A stretch of DNA of 64,000 bases, from contig NZ_CP025682.1 in NCBI RefSeq assembly GCF_002872475.1, positions 1,922,001 through 1,986,000 on the forward strand. Reading direction: 5' to 3'. This stretch comes from Pseudazoarcus pumilus. GTDB taxonomy: Bacteria > Pseudomonadota > Gammaproteobacteria > Burkholderiales > Rhodocyclaceae. The notes beneath the pieces were generated by a model. That model was not told the DNA's origin. It saw only the letters and a program-made list of their open reading frames with translations, and ran no database searches. Below, in pieces: positions 27,378 to 38,355 of this stretch (position 1 is the first letter of the stretch; each line of letters starts with the position of its first letter). Position numbers and translations under genes: made by a program.

Positions 27378-30206
27378 TCAGTCCCTGAGCGGACCGAAAG
27401 CGTTTTCGATGACGGTCTTCTGCTGCATGCTGTGCTTGGCGAAATAGCCCACCGCGGGCGACGCCGAACCCGGGCGCGACACCAGCAGCAGCTTGCGCTT
27501 GGGGCCGATGACGTTGGCCAGGTGCTGGCGCGAGGCGAGCCAGTACCAGGCCCCCTGGTTGCGCGGCTCTTCCTGGCACCAGACGAATTCCTTGGCGTTC
27601 GGGAAGCGGTCCAGCGCCGCACCGGCCGCATCGGCGGGGAACGGATAGAGCTGCTCCAGACGCACCAGGGCAGTGTCGGTGATGCCTTGCTCGCGGCGAT
27701 AGGCAAGCAGTTCGTAGTAGATCTTTCCCTGGCACAGCACGACGCGCTTGACCTTGCTCTCGTCGAGCGCCTCCGTCTCACCGATCACGGTCCGGAAGCC
27801 GCCCTCGACCAGATCCGCAAGCGAGGACACCGCCTCCTTGTGGCGCAGCAGCGACTTGGGCGAGATGATCACCAGCGGCTTGCGCACCTTGCGCAACATC
27901 TGCCGGCGCAGCAGGTGGAAGATCTGGGCGGGCGTGGTCGGCGCGCAGATCTGCCAGTTGTCCTCGGCGGCGTTGTTCATCAGCCGCTCGATGCGCGCCG
28001 ACGAATGCTCCGGCCCCTGGCCTTCATAGCCGTGAGGCAGCAGCAGGGTCAGGCCGCACAGTCGCCCCCACTTGGATTCGCCCGAGCTGATGAACTGGTC
28101 GAGCACCACTTGTGCGCCGTTGACGAAGTCGCCGAACTGCGCCTCCCACACCACGAGCTGGTTGGGCTCGGCGGTGGCGTAGCCGTACTCGAAGGCCAGC
28201 ACGCCTTCCTCGGACAGCACCGAGTCATAGCACTGGAACACGCCCTGCCCTTCGCGCACGCCCTCGAGCGGAATCCAGTTGCCATCGTTCCAGCGTTCGC
28301 GGCGCTGGTCATGAATCACGGCGTGGCGATGGAAGAAGGTGCCGCGCCCCACGTCCTCGCCCGACAGCCGCACGCCGTAGCCTTGCGCGAGTAGCGACGC
28401 GTAGGCGAGGTTCTCGCCCATGCCCCAGTCCAGCGGCAGTTCGCCGCGCCCCATCGCGGCGCGGTCCTTGAGGATCTTCTCCACGCGCGAATGCACGTCG
28501 AAGCCCTCGGGGATGGCGGTCAGGCGCTCGGCCAGGCGCTGCGCCTCGGCCAGCGGAATGGCGGTGTCGGCCTCGTCGGTATAGGGCTGGCCCATGAAGG
28601 GCGTCCAGTCCACCGCATACTTGCTGGAAAAGCCCGACAGCACCGGGTTGTAGAGCAGTTCGCCGCGATCCAGGTGGTCGCGGTAGTCGCGGATGATGGC
28701 GTCCGGCTCGTCGGCCTCGATCGAGCCTTCGGCGACGAGACGATCCGCGTAGATCTTGCGCGTGCCCGGGTGCGAGGCGATCTTGCGGTACATCAGCGGC
28801 TGCGTGACCATGGGCTCGTCCTGCTCGTTGTGGCCGAGCTTGCGGAAGCACACGATGTCGACGACCACGTCCTTCTTGAATTCGTTGCGAAAATCCACCG
28901 CGAGCTGCGTGACCAGCGCCACCGCTTCCGGGTCGTCACCGTTCACATGGAAGATCGGCGCCTCGACCATCTTGAAGATGTCGGTGCAGTACAGCGACGA
29001 GCGCGTGTCGCGCGGGTCCGACGTGGTGAAGCCGATCTGGTTGTTGGCGACGATGTGCACCGTGCCGCCGGTACCGTAGCCACGCGTCTGCGAGAAGTTG
29101 AGCATCTCCTGGTTGACGCCCTGCCCGGCCACCGCGGCATCGCCGTGGATGAGCACACCGACGACTTCCTTCTTGTCCTCGTCTGCGCGACGGAACTGGC
29201 GCGCATACACCGAACCGGCGACCACCGGATTGATGATCTCCAGGTGCGACGGGTTGAAGGCCAGTGTCAGGTGCACCGGACCGCCGGGGCTCATGACATC
29301 GCTGGAAAAGCCCAGGTGGTACTTCACGTCGCCCGAGGACAGGTCGGTCGCGGCCTTGCCCTCGAACTCGGAGAACAGCATCGACGGCGATTTGCCGAGG
29401 ATGTTGACGAGCAGGTTGAGACGCCCGCGGTGCGCCATGCCGATGACGATTTCCTTGGCGCCGTTGTTGCCGCAAACGCGCACGATCTCGTCCATCGCGA
29501 CGATCATCGATTCGGCGCCCTCGAGCGAGAAGCGCTTCTGGCCGACGTACTTGGTGTGCAGATAGCGCTCCAGCGTCTCGGCCGCGGTGACGCGACCGAG
29601 GATGCGACGCTTGGTGTCGACGTCGTAGCCGGGCGTGGCGCGGATGCTCTCGAGCCGGCGCTGGATCCAGCGCTTTTGCTGAATGTCGGCGATGTACATG
29701 TACTCGATGCCGATCGAGCCGCAGTAGGTCTGGCGGATGGCCTCGAGAATCTCGCGCAGCGTGGCATGTTCGCCATCGAAGCCGTGGAAGGAGCCGACGT
29801 TGAAGCTGCGATTGAGATCGGCCTCGGTGAAGCCGTAGTAGGACGGCTCGAGTTCGGGCACGTCGGGGCGCTCGGTGCGCTTGAGCGGATCGATGTTGGC
29901 CCAGCGGTTGCCCAGGAAGCGGTAGGCGTTGATGAGCTGCAGGGTCTTGACCTGCAGCTTGTCGTCGTCGCCAGCAGAGACCGTGCGCATGCGCGGCTGC
30001 TTGCCCATTTGCGCGAATGCCTCGACCACCGGGCCGTGGGCGACGTCGCGCACGGCCGCGCCGGCCTGCGCCTGCAGCTTGTCGAAATAGTCGCGCCAAG
30101 TGTCCGAGACCGAGGCCGGATCGGCCAGATAGGACTCGTACAGCTCTTCGACGAACGGAGCGTTGCTGCCGAAGAGGTAGGACGTCGATCTGCGCTCTTT
30201 CATCAT
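27378..30206 (-). CDS. sucA: 2-oxoglutarate dehydrogenase E1 component
   Basis: Thiamine diphosphate-dependent decarboxylase converting 2-oxoglutarate and feeding succinyl groups to SucB. The 942-residue size is standard. The N-terminal [21 protein letters not shown], the [17 protein letters not shown] block and the GDAAVAGQG ThDP-binding region are all present. Start 30206 (Met-Met) is preceded by AGGTGAC. A terminator separates it from gltA, so sucAB-lpd-zapE should have their own promoter in the 65 bp upstream. Confidence 0.96.
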   Translation of the reverse strand: MMKERRSTSYLFGSNAPFVEELYESYLADPASVSDTWRDYFDKLQAQAGAAVRDVAHGPVVEAFAQMGKQPRMRTVSAGDDDKLQVKTLQLINAYRFLGNRWANIDPLKRTERPDVPELEPSYYGFTEADLNRSFNVGSFHGFDGEHATLREILEAIRQTYCGSIGIEYMYIADIQQKRWIQRRLESIRATPGYDVDTKRRILGRVTAAETLERYLHTKYVGQKRFSLEGAESMIVAMDEIVRVCGNNGAKEIVIGMAHRGRLNLLVNILGKSPSMLFSEFEGKAATDLSSGDVKYHLGFSSDVMSPGGPVHLTLAFNPSHLEIINPVVAGSVYARQFRRADEDKKEVVGVLIHGDAAVAGQGVNQEMLNFSQTRGYGTGGTVHIVANNQIGFTTSDPRDTRSSLYCTDIFKMVEAPIFHVNGDDPEAVALVTQLAVDFRNEFKKDVVVDIVCFRKLGHNEQDEPMVTQPLMYRKIASHPGTRKIYADRLVAEGSIEADEPDAIIRDYRDHLDRGELLYNPVLSGFSSKYAVDWTPFMGQPYTDEADTAIPLAEAQRLAERLTAIPEGFDVHSRVEKILKDRAAMGRGELPLDWGMGENLAYASLLAQGYGVRLSGEDVGRGTFFHRHAVIHDQRRERWNDGNWIPLEGVREGQGVFQCYDSVLSEEGVLAFEYGYATAEPNQLVVWEAQFGDFVNGAQVVLDQFISSGESKWGRLCGLTLLLPHGYEGQGPEHSSARIERLMNNAAEDNWQICAPTTPAQIFHLLRRQMLRKVRKPLVIISPKSLLRHKEAVSSLADLVEGGFRTVIGETEALDESKVKRVVLCQGKIYYELLAYRREQGITDTALVRLEQLYPFPADAAGAALDRFPNAKEFVWCQEEPRNQGAWYWLASRQHLANVIGPKRKLLLVSRPGSASPAVGYFAKHSMQQKTVIENAFGPLRD

Positions 30207-30271
30207 GGGTGTCACCTGCTCACTGGGGTCTGCTGCTTCAACATTCGGTCGTACCCCGCCACTGACCAAGC

Positions 30272-30304
30272 AAAAAAGGGACAGCCGCGCGCAGCGGCCA
30301 TCCC
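30272..30304 (-). terminator. Intrinsic terminator after gltA
   Basis: On the minus strand GGGATGGCCGC...GCGGCTGTCCC folds into a hairpin followed by six Ts. It ends the sdh-gltA transcript before sucA. Confidence 0.8.
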
Positions 30305-30355
30305 GCTGTACGGATCATGCGGGAGTCGGGGCATCGGGCTCCGCCAGCATGGGCA

Positions 30356-31648
30356 TCACCGCTGCGCCATGTCCGGCACATCGCGCCGCGCCGGACCCAC
30401 ATAGAGCTGGCGCGGGCGACCGATCTTGTATTCCGGATCGGTGATCATCTCCTCCCACTGCGTGATCCAGCCCACGGTGCGCGCGAGCGCGAACACGCAG
30501 GTGAACATCGAGGTGGGAATGCCGATGGCCTTCTGCACGATGCCGGAATAGAAATCCACGTTCGGGTAGAGCTTGCGCTCGACGAAGAAATCGTCCTCGA
30601 GGGCGATGCGCTCGAGCTCCATCGCGAGCTTGAACAGGCGGTCGTTCTCCAGACCCAACTCGCCGAGCACGTCGTAGCACACCTTGCGCATGAGCTTGGC
30701 GCGCGGGTCGTAGTTCTTGTAGACACGGTGGCCGAAGCCCATCAGGCGGAAGGAATCATCCTTGTCCTTGGCACGCTTGATGTACTCGCCCACGCGCGAG
30801 ACGTCGCCGATCTCCTCGAGCATGTTGAGGCAGGCCTCGTTGGCGCCGCCGTGTGCCGGTCCCCACAGGCAGGCGATGCCGGCCGAGATGCAGGCGAAAG
30901 GGTTGGCGCCCGAGGAACCGGCCAGACGCACGGTGGAGGTCGAAGCGTTCTGCTCGTGGTCGGCATGCAGCGTGAAGATCACGTCGAGCGCGTGCGCCAC
31001 CACCGGATTGGGTTTGTACTCCTCGCACGGCGTGGCGAACATCATGTGCATGAAGTTCTCCGCGTAGTTCAGGTCGTTGCGCGGGAACATGAACTGCTGG
31101 CCCATGTTGTACTTGTAGGCCATGGCGACGATGGTCGGCAGCTTCGCGATCAGGCGATAGACCGACATGGTGCGGTGCTCCTCGTCGGAGAAGTCCATGG
31201 CCTCGTGGTAGAAGGCCGACAGCGCGCCGACGATGCCGACCATGATGGCCATCGGGTGCGCGTCACGGCGGAAGCCGTTGTAGAAGCGCATGAGCTGGTC
31301 GTGCAGCATCGCGTGGTTCTTGATCGAACGCTCGAACTCGTCCTTCTGCGCGGCGTTGGGCAATTCGCCCTTGCGCAGCAGATAGGCCACTTCCAGGAAG
31401 GTGCACTGGTCGGCAAGCTGTTCGATTGGATAACCCCGATACAGCAGTTCACCCTTGTCGCCGTCGATGAAGGTGATCGCCGACTTGCAGCTGCCGGTCG
31501 ACAGAAAGCCGGAGTCGTACGTGAACATGCCGGTCTTGCCACCCAGCGTGCGGATGTCGATGACATCGTTGCCGTGGGTGCCACTGAGAATCGGAAACTC
31601 GTGGCTGTTGCCGTCCACGGACAGCGTTGCGATGCGTTCGTTGCTCAT
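30356..31648 (-). CDS. gltA: Citrate synthase (type II)
   Basis: Condenses oxaloacetate and acetyl-CoA. The 430 residues match the hexameric type II enzymes of Gram-negatives, with an N-terminal extension and the active-site segments [10 protein letters not shown] and [15 protein letters not shown]. The ATG at 31648 starts at MSNERIATL; an in-frame upstream stretch has no support. It lies 56 bp downstream of sdhE in the sdh operon orientation. Confidence 0.97.
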   Translation of the reverse strand: MSNERIATLSVDGNSHEFPILSGTHGNDVIDIRTLGGKTGMFTYDSGFLSTGSCKSAITFIDGDKGELLYRGYPIEQLADQCTFLEVAYLLRKGELPNAAQKDEFERSIKNHAMLHDQLMRFYNGFRRDAHPMAIMVGIVGALSAFYHEAMDFSDEEHRTMSVYRLIAKLPTIVAMAYKYNMGQQFMFPRNDLNYAENFMHMMFATPCEEYKPNPVVAHALDVIFTLHADHEQNASTSTVRLAGSSGANPFACISAGIACLWGPAHGGANEACLNMLEEIGDVSRVGEYIKRAKDKDDSFRLMGFGHRVYKNYDPRAKLMRKVCYDVLGELGLENDRLFKLAMELERIALEDDFFVERKLYPNVDFYSGIVQKAIGIPTSMFTCVFALARTVGWITQWEEMITDPEYKIGRPRQLYVGPARRDVPDMAQR

Positions 31649-31704
31649 GGGTCTTCCCTTATGCTTGCCTGAATCGTTGTCTTCTCGACGTCGCGCGGCC
31701 GGGC

Positions 31705-31977
31705 TCACGCCTGCTGCATCAACGCGATGATTTTTCTCCAGCGCTCCTCAGGGCATTGCTCGCTGCCATTGACCATGGCCCACAGGTCATGGTCTTCGCA
31801 CTGCAGCAAATCCTGGAGGTCCGCCAACTGCTGATCTTCGAGAACCTCGAAGTGTCGCTCAATAAAGCGCTCCAGAACAAGGTCGAGCTCGAGCAGGGCG
31901 CGGCGGCAGTGCCAACGGAGTTGCCCGCGACGCACCGGCGCGCGGGCGCCGGACGCGTGAACGGCGGGGGGAGTCAT
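31705..31977 (-). CDS. sdhE: Succinate dehydrogenase FAD assembly factor SdhE (variant motif)
   Basis: Small flavinylation factor that helps attach FAD to SdhA. The 90-residue protein has the family helix [17 protein letters not shown] and the later acidic CEDHDLW region. The hallmark RGxxE motif reads RALLE here: the glycine that is nearly invariant in the family is alanine. An N-terminal extension of about 20 residues is unusual. Its ATG overlaps the sdhB TGA (ATGA), so co-translation with sdhB is likely. Confidence 0.88.
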   Translation of the reverse strand: MTPPAVHASGARAPVRRGQLRWHCRRALLELDLVLERFIERHFEVLEDQQLADLQDLLQCEDHDLWAMVNGSEQCPEERWRKIIALMQQA

Positions 31978-32684
31978 ACGGCGCGCTCCGCGAGCATGTT
32001 CTTGATCTTGCCGATCGCGCGCATCGGATTCAGCCCCTTCGGGCAGACATCCACGCAGTTCATGATCGAGTGACAGCGGAACAAGCGGTATGGGTCTTCC
32101 AGGTTGTCGAGACGCTCGCTGGTGGCCTGATCGCGCGTATCGGCGATGAACCGGTAGGCGTTGAGAAGCCCGGCGGGGCCGACGTATTTGTCCGGGTTCC
32201 ACCAGAACGACGGACAGGCGGTCGAACAGCACGCGCACAGGATGCATTCGTACAGGCCGTTGAGTTCCTCGCGCTCGGCCGGCGACTGCAGGCGCTCGCG
32301 CTCGGGAGCGGGCTCTTCATTGATCAGATAGGGCTTGATCGAGTGGTACTGCTTGAAGAACTGGGTCATGTCGACAATCAGGTCACGGATCACCGGCAGG
32401 CCGGGCAGCGGCCGCAGCACCACCGGTTGCTTGAGGTCGGCGATGTCGGTCATGCACGCCAGGCCGTTCTTGCCGTTGATGTTCATCGCGTCCGAGCCGC
32501 ACACGCCCTCGCGGCAGGAGCGGCGGTAGGACAACGAATCGTCCTTGGCCTTGAGCCGCACCAGTGCGTCGAGCAGCTTCTTGTCGGACGGCTCGAGCGT
32601 GACCGTGATGTCCTGCATCCACGGCTTGTCGTCACGATCCGGATCGTAGCGGTAGATCTTGAAGGCCAGTTCGGTGGTGCTCAT
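31974..32684 (-). CDS. sdhB: Succinate dehydrogenase iron-sulfur subunit
   Basis: Carries electrons from SdhA to ubiquinone through three Fe-S clusters. The 236 residues contain SCREGVCGSDAM with the later GLAC for 2Fe-2S, CILCACCSTACP for 4Fe-4S, and CHSIMNCVDVCPKGLNP for the last two clusters. ATG 32684 is preceded by GGAGGAC, which decides the start over an in-frame ATG 15 bp upstream. It is 15 bp from sdhA. Confidence 0.97.
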   Translation of the reverse strand: MSTTELAFKIYRYDPDRDDKPWMQDITVTLEPSDKKLLDALVRLKAKDDSLSYRRSCREGVCGSDAMNINGKNGLACMTDIADLKQPVVLRPLPGLPVIRDLIVDMTQFFKQYHSIKPYLINEEPAPERERLQSPAEREELNGLYECILCACCSTACPSFWWNPDKYVGPAGLLNAYRFIADTRDQATSERLDNLEDPYRLFRCHSIMNCVDVCPKGLNPMRAIGKIKNMLAERAV

Positions 32685-32699
32685 GTCGTCCTCCGGCAC

Positions 32700-34493
32700 T
32701 CAGTAGATGCGCTTGGCGAGCGCGATCGGGCGGGTGTCCTCTTCAAGCGGCTTGAGATTCACCGGCTTGTACTCGAGGCGGTCGCCGTCGCTGTACCACA
32801 GCGTGTGCTTGAGCCATTCGTGGTCGTTGCGCCCGTTGGGAAACTCGGGCGTGTCCGGTGCATCGTCGCGAACGTGTGCACCACGCGATTCGCGTCGTGC
32901 CTCGGCCGAGACGATGGTCGAGCGTGCCACCTCGATCAGGTTGTCCAGTTCCAGTGCCTCGACGCGGGCGGTATTCCATACCTTGGACTTGTCGCCGATC
33001 TCGGTATGGCGCGCGCGCTCGGCGATCTCGTTGATCTGCATCACGCCCTCGCGCAGCAACTCGGCGAAACGGAACACGCCGGCGTGCTTCTGCATCGAGC
33101 GACGCATGTCCTGGCCGACCTCGTAGACGCTCTCGCCATTGGTCTGGCTGTCCAGACGATCGATGCGCGCCAGCGAACGCTCGGCTGCGTCGACCGGTAG
33201 CGGGCGCAGCGGCAGGTCGCCGGCCTCGATGTCTTCGACCACGCTCTCGCCAGCCGACTTGCCGAATACCAGCAGGTCGAGCAGCGAGTTGGTACCCAGG
33301 CGGTTGGCGCCGTGCACCGAGGCACAGGCGCACTCACCGGCGGCGTAGAAGCCGGTCACCGGCGTGGCCGGGTCGTCACTGGCCGGCACGACCACCTGAC
33401 CCTTGTAGTTGGTGGGGATGCCGCCCATCTGGTAATGGCAGGTCGGCACCACCGGAATCGGCTCGCGGATCGGATCGACGCCGGCGAAGCGGATCGCGAT
33501 CTCGCGGATGCCTGGCAGGCGCTTCATGATGGTCTCGGGCGCCAGATGCGTGATGTCGAGCAGCACGAAGTCCTTGTCCGGGCCGCAACCGCGCCCTTCG
33601 TTGATTTCGGTGGTCATCGCACGCGAGACGATGTCGCGCGAAGCCAGATCCTTGAGATTGGGCGCGTAGCGCTCCATGAAGCGCTCGCCGCTGGCGTTGC
33701 GCAGAATGCCGCCCTCGCCGCGCACGCCCTCGGTGATGAGCACGCCCGCGCCGGCCACGCCGGTGGGGTGGAACTGCCAGAACTCCATGTCCTCGAGCGG
33801 GATGCCGGCGCGCGCGGCCATGCCGCAGCCGTCACCGGTGTTGATGAAGGCATTGGTGGAACTGTGGTAGATGCGCCCCGCACCACCAGTGGCGAAAATC
33901 GTCGCGCGGCTGTGGAAGATCGCGACCTCGCCGGTTTCCATTTCCAGCGCGGTGACGCCGAGCACGTTGCCGAAGGCGTCGCGGATCAGATCCAGCGCCA
34001 GCCACTCGACGTAGAAATGGGTGTTGGCACGTACGTTGCGCTGATACAGCGCGTGCAGCATGGCGTGGCCGGTACGGTCGGCCGCCGCGCACGAGCGCGA
34101 TACCGGCGTCTGGCCGTAGTTCTGCGAGTGGCCACCGAAGGGGCGCTGGTAGATCTTGCCGTTGTCCAACCGGTCGAAGGGCATGCCGTAGTGCTCGAGT
34201 TCGACGACGACCTCGTTGGCGCGTCGGCACATGAACTCGATGGCGTCCTGGTCGCCCAGCCAGTCCGAGCCCTTGACGGTGTCGTACATGTGCCAGTGCC
34301 AGTTGTCCTCGGTCGAGTTGCCCAGCGAAGCGGCCACCCCGCCCTGCGCCGCCACGGTGTGCGAGCGCGTCGGGAAGACCTTGGTCAGCACCGCCGTCTT
34401 GAGGCCGGACTCGGCCAGTTGCAGTGCGGCACGCAGGCCGGCGCCGCCGGCGCCGACGATGACCGCGTCGAAAGTGTGCTTGGGAATGTTCAC
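32700..34493 (-). CDS. sdhA: Succinate dehydrogenase flavoprotein subunit
   Basis: Catalytic subunit with covalent FAD. The 597 residues contain the dinucleotide-binding GAGGAG at 14-19, the FAD-attaching His45 in RSHTVAAQGG, and the active-site region TEGVRGEGGIL. The start is GTG at 34493, overlapping the sdhD TGA (GTGA), consistent with the family N-terminus NIPKHTFDAVIVGAGGAG. Confidence 0.97.
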   Translation of the reverse strand: MNIPKHTFDAVIVGAGGAGLRAALQLAESGLKTAVLTKVFPTRSHTVAAQGGVAASLGNSTEDNWHWHMYDTVKGSDWLGDQDAIEFMCRRANEVVVELEHYGMPFDRLDNGKIYQRPFGGHSQNYGQTPVSRSCAAADRTGHAMLHALYQRNVRANTHFYVEWLALDLIRDAFGNVLGVTALEMETGEVAIFHSRATIFATGGAGRIYHSSTNAFINTGDGCGMAARAGIPLEDMEFWQFHPTGVAGAGVLITEGVRGEGGILRNASGERFMERYAPNLKDLASRDIVSRAMTTEINEGRGCGPDKDFVLLDITHLAPETIMKRLPGIREIAIRFAGVDPIREPIPVVPTCHYQMGGIPTNYKGQVVVPASDDPATPVTGFYAAGECACASVHGANRLGTNSLLDLLVFGKSAGESVVEDIEAGDLPLRPLPVDAAERSLARIDRLDSQTNGESVYEVGQDMRRSMQKHAGVFRFAELLREGVMQINEIAERARHTEIGDKSKVWNTARVEALELDNLIEVARSTIVSAEARRESRGAHVRDDAPDTPEFPNGRNDHEWLKHTLWYSDGDRLEYKPVNLKPLEEDTRPIALAKRIY

Positions 34494-34843
34494 GCCGACA
34501 GTCTCCAGAGAATCTGCGCCGCCCAGCCGGCGTAGCCGACAAGCAGGAAGGCCACGATCAGGTGCAGCGCCAGGCGCAGCCCGGTGGGCTTGATGTAGTC
34601 CATGAAGATGTCCCGCACGCCGATCCACGCGTGATAGAAGAGCGCCAGGAAGAACAGGAAAGTGGTGAACGCCATGAAGCCGCCGGAGAACAACTCCCGC
34701 CAGGCAGCGTGCGAGAACTCCGGCATGCACAGCACGGCGATGGCGAAGATCACCGTGTAGATCGCCATGTAGAGCGCAGTGGCGCGCTGGGCGATCCAGT
34801 CCTTTACGCCGTAGTGGGCGCCGACGACGATGCGTTTCACCAT
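34490..34843 (-). CDS. sdhD: Succinate dehydrogenase membrane anchor subunit
   Basis: A 117-residue three-helix anchor (about 22-42, 57-80, 92-113) that with SdhC binds haem b and ubiquinone. The typical FYHAWIGVRDIFMDYIK segment holds the haem-side His and the quinone-site residues. Start ATG 34843 lies inside the last codons of sdhC. Confidence 0.94.
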   Translation of the reverse strand: MVKRIVVGAHYGVKDWIAQRATALYMAIYTVIFAIAVLCMPEFSHAAWRELFSGGFMAFTTFLFFLALFYHAWIGVRDIFMDYIKPTGLRLALHLIVAFLLVGYAGWAAQILWRLSA

Positions 34844-35223
34844 AGCGCCACCCCGATCACGATGGTCAGCAGCAGGCTGACGACCAGCACCGCCATCGCG
34901 CTGCGTCGCCCGGGCTGCAGATCGTCGCCCACGTGCACATCGAGCAGCAGAAAGCGGATGCCGGCACAGAAGTGATGCAGATAGGCCCACAGCAGGCCGA
35001 ACAACACCAGCTTGACCAGCGGATTGCCCACCACTTCGCGATAGGCGTCGAAGGCGGTCGCCGAGCCCAGACTGCGATCGAACAGCCACAGCAGCAACGG
35101 CAGACACAGGAACAAGCCGGCACCGCTGACGCGATGCAGGATCGAGATGATCGCCGGCAGCGGCTGGCGTATCTGGTGCAGGGCAAGATGCTTCGGGCGT
35201 TTTCGCGCCGTTGCTTGCGACAT
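34837..35223 (-). CDS. sdhC: Succinate dehydrogenase cytochrome b556 subunit
   Basis: A 128-residue anchor with the signature RPKHLALHQIRQPLPAIISILHRVSG at its N-terminus (the SILHRVSG part forms the quinone/haem region) and a second conserved His in LHHFCAGIRFLLLD. Three helices are predicted. It is the first structural gene of sdhCDAB and lies 68 bp downstream of gntR in the same orientation. Confidence 0.95.
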   Translation of the reverse strand: MSQATARKRPKHLALHQIRQPLPAIISILHRVSGAGLFLCLPLLLWLFDRSLGSATAFDAYREVVGNPLVKLVLFGLLWAYLHHFCAGIRFLLLDVHVGDDLQPGRRSAMAVLVVSLLLTIVIGVALW

Positions 35224-35291
35224 GACTTTGGACCTCCCGCTCTGCGGCCGGCAGGCCGCGATTATCAATTCCGGCGCGGCCGGAGCTCGCT

Positions 35292-36020
35292 TCAGTTCAG
35301 TTCGTTCAGGTAGAAATGTTCGTCCGTCAGATACAGGCCGCGCCGCCACTCCACCGGCTTGTCGCCATAGGTGTAGGTTACGCGCTCGACCGACAGCAGG
35401 GGCTTGCCTTCGGGAACCTTGAGCGCTTCGGCCGCCGAACGGTCGGCGGCCACCGCGCGGATGCTCTCGCTCGCGCGGATCATGCGCACGCCGAAACGGT
35501 GCTCGAACAGGCTGTAGAGCGAACTGGTCCATGATTGCAGCAATTCCAGCGTCAGCCCCTTGAACTGCTCGCCCGACAGATAGATCTCGTCGATCACCAC
35601 CGGCTTGCCGTCGAAGCGCAACAGGCGGCGCACGATCATGATCGGGTCGCCCTGGCGCAGCCCCAGCATGCGCGCCGCCTCGACGCCGGCCTTGGCGCGC
35701 CAGCACTCCAGCGGGATGCTCTCCGGGGTGCTAAGCTGCCCTTCGACGGGCACCAGCCGCAGGAAGCGGAAGAGCGCGCGCGGGTCCTGGTGCGTCGCCA
35801 CGAAGGTGCCCTTGCCCTGGCGGCGTACCAGCAGGTTCTCGGCGGCCAGTTCGTCAATTGCCTTGCGCACCGTGCCCTGCGAGACGCCGAAGCGCAGCGC
35901 GAACTCCTGCTCGCTCGGAATGAGCTGGCCGGGCTGCCATTCGCCAGCCTCGAGGGCCTGAATCATCAGGTCCTTGATCTGCCGGTAGAGCGGGCTGAAG
36001 GTGGGCGACTCGCTGGTCAT
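35292..36020 (-). CDS. GntR family regulator, HutC/UTRA type (putative TCA-cycle regulator)
   Basis: A 242-residue repressor-type protein: winged helix N-terminal domain (about 8-75, with PSEQEFALRFGVSQGTVRKA) and a C-terminal UTRA ligand-binding domain (about 95-235). It lies directly upstream of sdhC on the same strand and divergent from mdh. A perfect 16-bp palindrome in the gntR-mdh gap, with a related sequence in the acnB promoter, makes it the best candidate regulator of sdh, mdh and acnB. The ligand is unknown. Confidence 0.88.
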   Translation of the reverse strand: MTSESPTFSPLYRQIKDLMIQALEAGEWQPGQLIPSEQEFALRFGVSQGTVRKAIDELAAENLLVRRQGKGTFVATHQDPRALFRFLRLVPVEGQLSTPESIPLECWRAKAGVEAARMLGLRQGDPIMIVRRLLRFDGKPVVIDEIYLSGEQFKGLTLELLQSWTSSLYSLFEHRFGVRMIRASESIRAVAADRSAAEALKVPEGKPLLSVERVTYTYGDKPVEWRRGLYLTDEHFYLNELN

Positions 36021-36067
36021 CGCGGCATTTCAGCACAAAAATCGAAACGCGTCTATCTACCATCTCC

Positions 36068-36083
36068 TGTCTTATATAAGACA
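36068..36083. promoter_or_regulatory. Palindromic operator between gntR and mdh
   Basis: TGTCTTATATAAGACA is a perfect 16-bp palindrome, followed by an extra half-site (ATAAGACT, 36084-36091). It lies 48 bp upstream of the gntR start and about 60 bp upstream of the predicted mdh transcription start. A 13/16 match occurs at 41947-41962 in the acnB promoter. Confidence 0.7.
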
Positions 36084-36104
36084 TAAGACTTCATGCTTGG
36101 CATT

Positions 36105-36133
36105 TTGACTTCTCGCCCCTCAGCCACTACCAT
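36105..36133 (+). promoter_or_regulatory. Predicted sigma70 promoter of mdh
   Basis: TTGACT at 36105-36110, a 17-bp spacer and TACCAT at 36128-36133. It would give a leader of roughly 90 nt before the mdh ATG. Confidence 0.55.
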
Positions 36134-36228
36134 CTGCGCGCCCGAGATTCGACTCGCCCGCAAGGTTCCGATCCACGTCGCCGCGCAGCCGACGAACCCT
36201 CTTCTCACCAAATTCATGGAGCATCGAA

Positions 36229-37218
<990 letters not shown>

Positions 37219-37239
37219 AGTCCGCGCCATCGCGCGACA

Positions 37240-37266
37240 ACGCACGGTGCGCCGTGCGTTTTTTTT
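37240..37266 (+). terminator. Intrinsic terminator after mdh
   Basis: An 8-bp perfect stem ACGCACGG/CCGTGCGT with a TGCG loop, followed by eight Ts. Confidence 0.9.
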
Positions 37267-37315
37267 GTCTGAGAGACGGGCGAGAATGAACGCCCGCCGC
37301 GACGGAGACTGACCG

Positions 37316-38308
37316 ATGACCGATCGAAACCACCCGGCCGAGGTGCTGTTCGACGCCGAAAAGCCCTTCCCCGTGCTGCCCGCCGTCGACCACTACGCCG
37401 GCGCCGAGAAGCTGATGCGCAAGGCGCTCGCACTGCAAGCCGAGCTCGGCCCGGTGTTCGACGTGACTTTCGACTGCGAGGACGGCGCGCATGCCGGTGC
37501 CGAGTCCGAACACGCGACCATGGCGGCCGAGCTGGCTGCCGGCGGCGACAACCGCTTCGGGCGCGTGGGCGCGCGCATCCACGACATCACGCATGCGCTG
37601 TGGCGGCAGGATCTGGACATCCTGGTGCGCGGCGCCGGTCATCGATTGGCCTTCGTCACGCTGCCCAAGGCGCGCTCGGCAGCCGACGTGCGCGACCAGG
37701 TGCAGGCGCTGCGCGCCATCGAAGCCGAACACGGCGTGACACGCGCGATCCCGGTTCATGTGCTGATCGAAACCCATGGCGCCCTGCGCGAGATCTGGCA
37801 GATCGCCGCGCTCGAGGGCGTGGAATCGGTTGATTTCGGCATCATGGATTTCGTCTCCGCGCACCATGGCGCGCTGTCCGGCGCCGAGATGGTCAGCCCG
37901 GGGCAATTCACCCATCCGCTGATCGTGCGCGCCAAGACCGAGATCGTCGCCGCGGCGCTGGCCAACGGCGTGGTGCCGGCGCACAACGTCACCACCGAAC
38001 TGCGCGATATCGAGCGCATCGGCGACGATGCGCGTCGCGCGCGCCGCGAGTTCGGCTTCCTGCGCATGTGGAGCATTCACCCCAACCAGATTCAGCCCAT
38101 CGTCGACGCCATGCGCCCGGACTACTCGGAAGTGAGCGCTGCGGCCGAGATCCTGATCGCCGCGCAGGAAGCGTCCTGGGGGCCCATCCAGCACGCGGGC
38201 AAGCTGCACGACCGCGCTTCCTACCGCTATTACTGGGAGCTGCTGGTGCGTGCACGCACCACCGGCATGGAGATCGACACCGAGGCACGCCGGCGCTTTT
38301 TCGACTGA
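37316..38308 (+). CDS. HpcH/HpaI aldolase/CitE-family CoA ester lyase
   Basis: A 330-residue TIM-barrel lyase of the CitE/malyl-CoA lyase superfamily. The Mg-binding region FDVTFDCEDGAHAG near 49-62 and the HVLIETHGAL strand (Glu metal ligand) are clear. The C-terminal MWSIHPNQIQPIVDAM motif is conserved. Next to mdh it may cleave or form malyl-, citramalyl- or related CoA esters; the exact substrate cannot be told. GGAG is 7 bp before the ATG. Confidence 0.85.
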   Translation: MTDRNHPAEVLFDAEKPFPVLPAVDHYAGAEKLMRKALALQAELGPVFDVTFDCEDGAHAGAESEHATMAAELAAGGDNRFGRVGARIHDITHALWRQDLDILVRGAGHRLAFVTLPKARSAADVRDQVQALRAIEAEHGVTRAIPVHVLIETHGALREIWQIAALEGVESVDFGIMDFVSAHHGALSGAEMVSPGQFTHPLIVRAKTEIVAAALANGVVPAHNVTTELRDIERIGDDARRARREFGFLRMWSIHPNQIQPIVDAMRPDYSEVSAAAEILIAAQEASWGPIQHAGKLHDRASYRYYWELLVRARTTGMEIDTEARRRFFD

Positions 38309-38343
38309 AGATCGAGCAAACTGCGCATTAATGCACATTGAAT

Positions 38344-38349
38344 TACAAT
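38344..38349 (+). promoter_or_regulatory. -10 element of the cyclase-FHA gene
   Basis: TACAAT ends 6 bp before the ATG at 38356. Initiation about 7 bp downstream would fall on the start codon. No Shine-Dalgarno sequence is present. The -35 region is weak. Confidence 0.45.
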
Positions 38350-38355
38350 GCGCCA

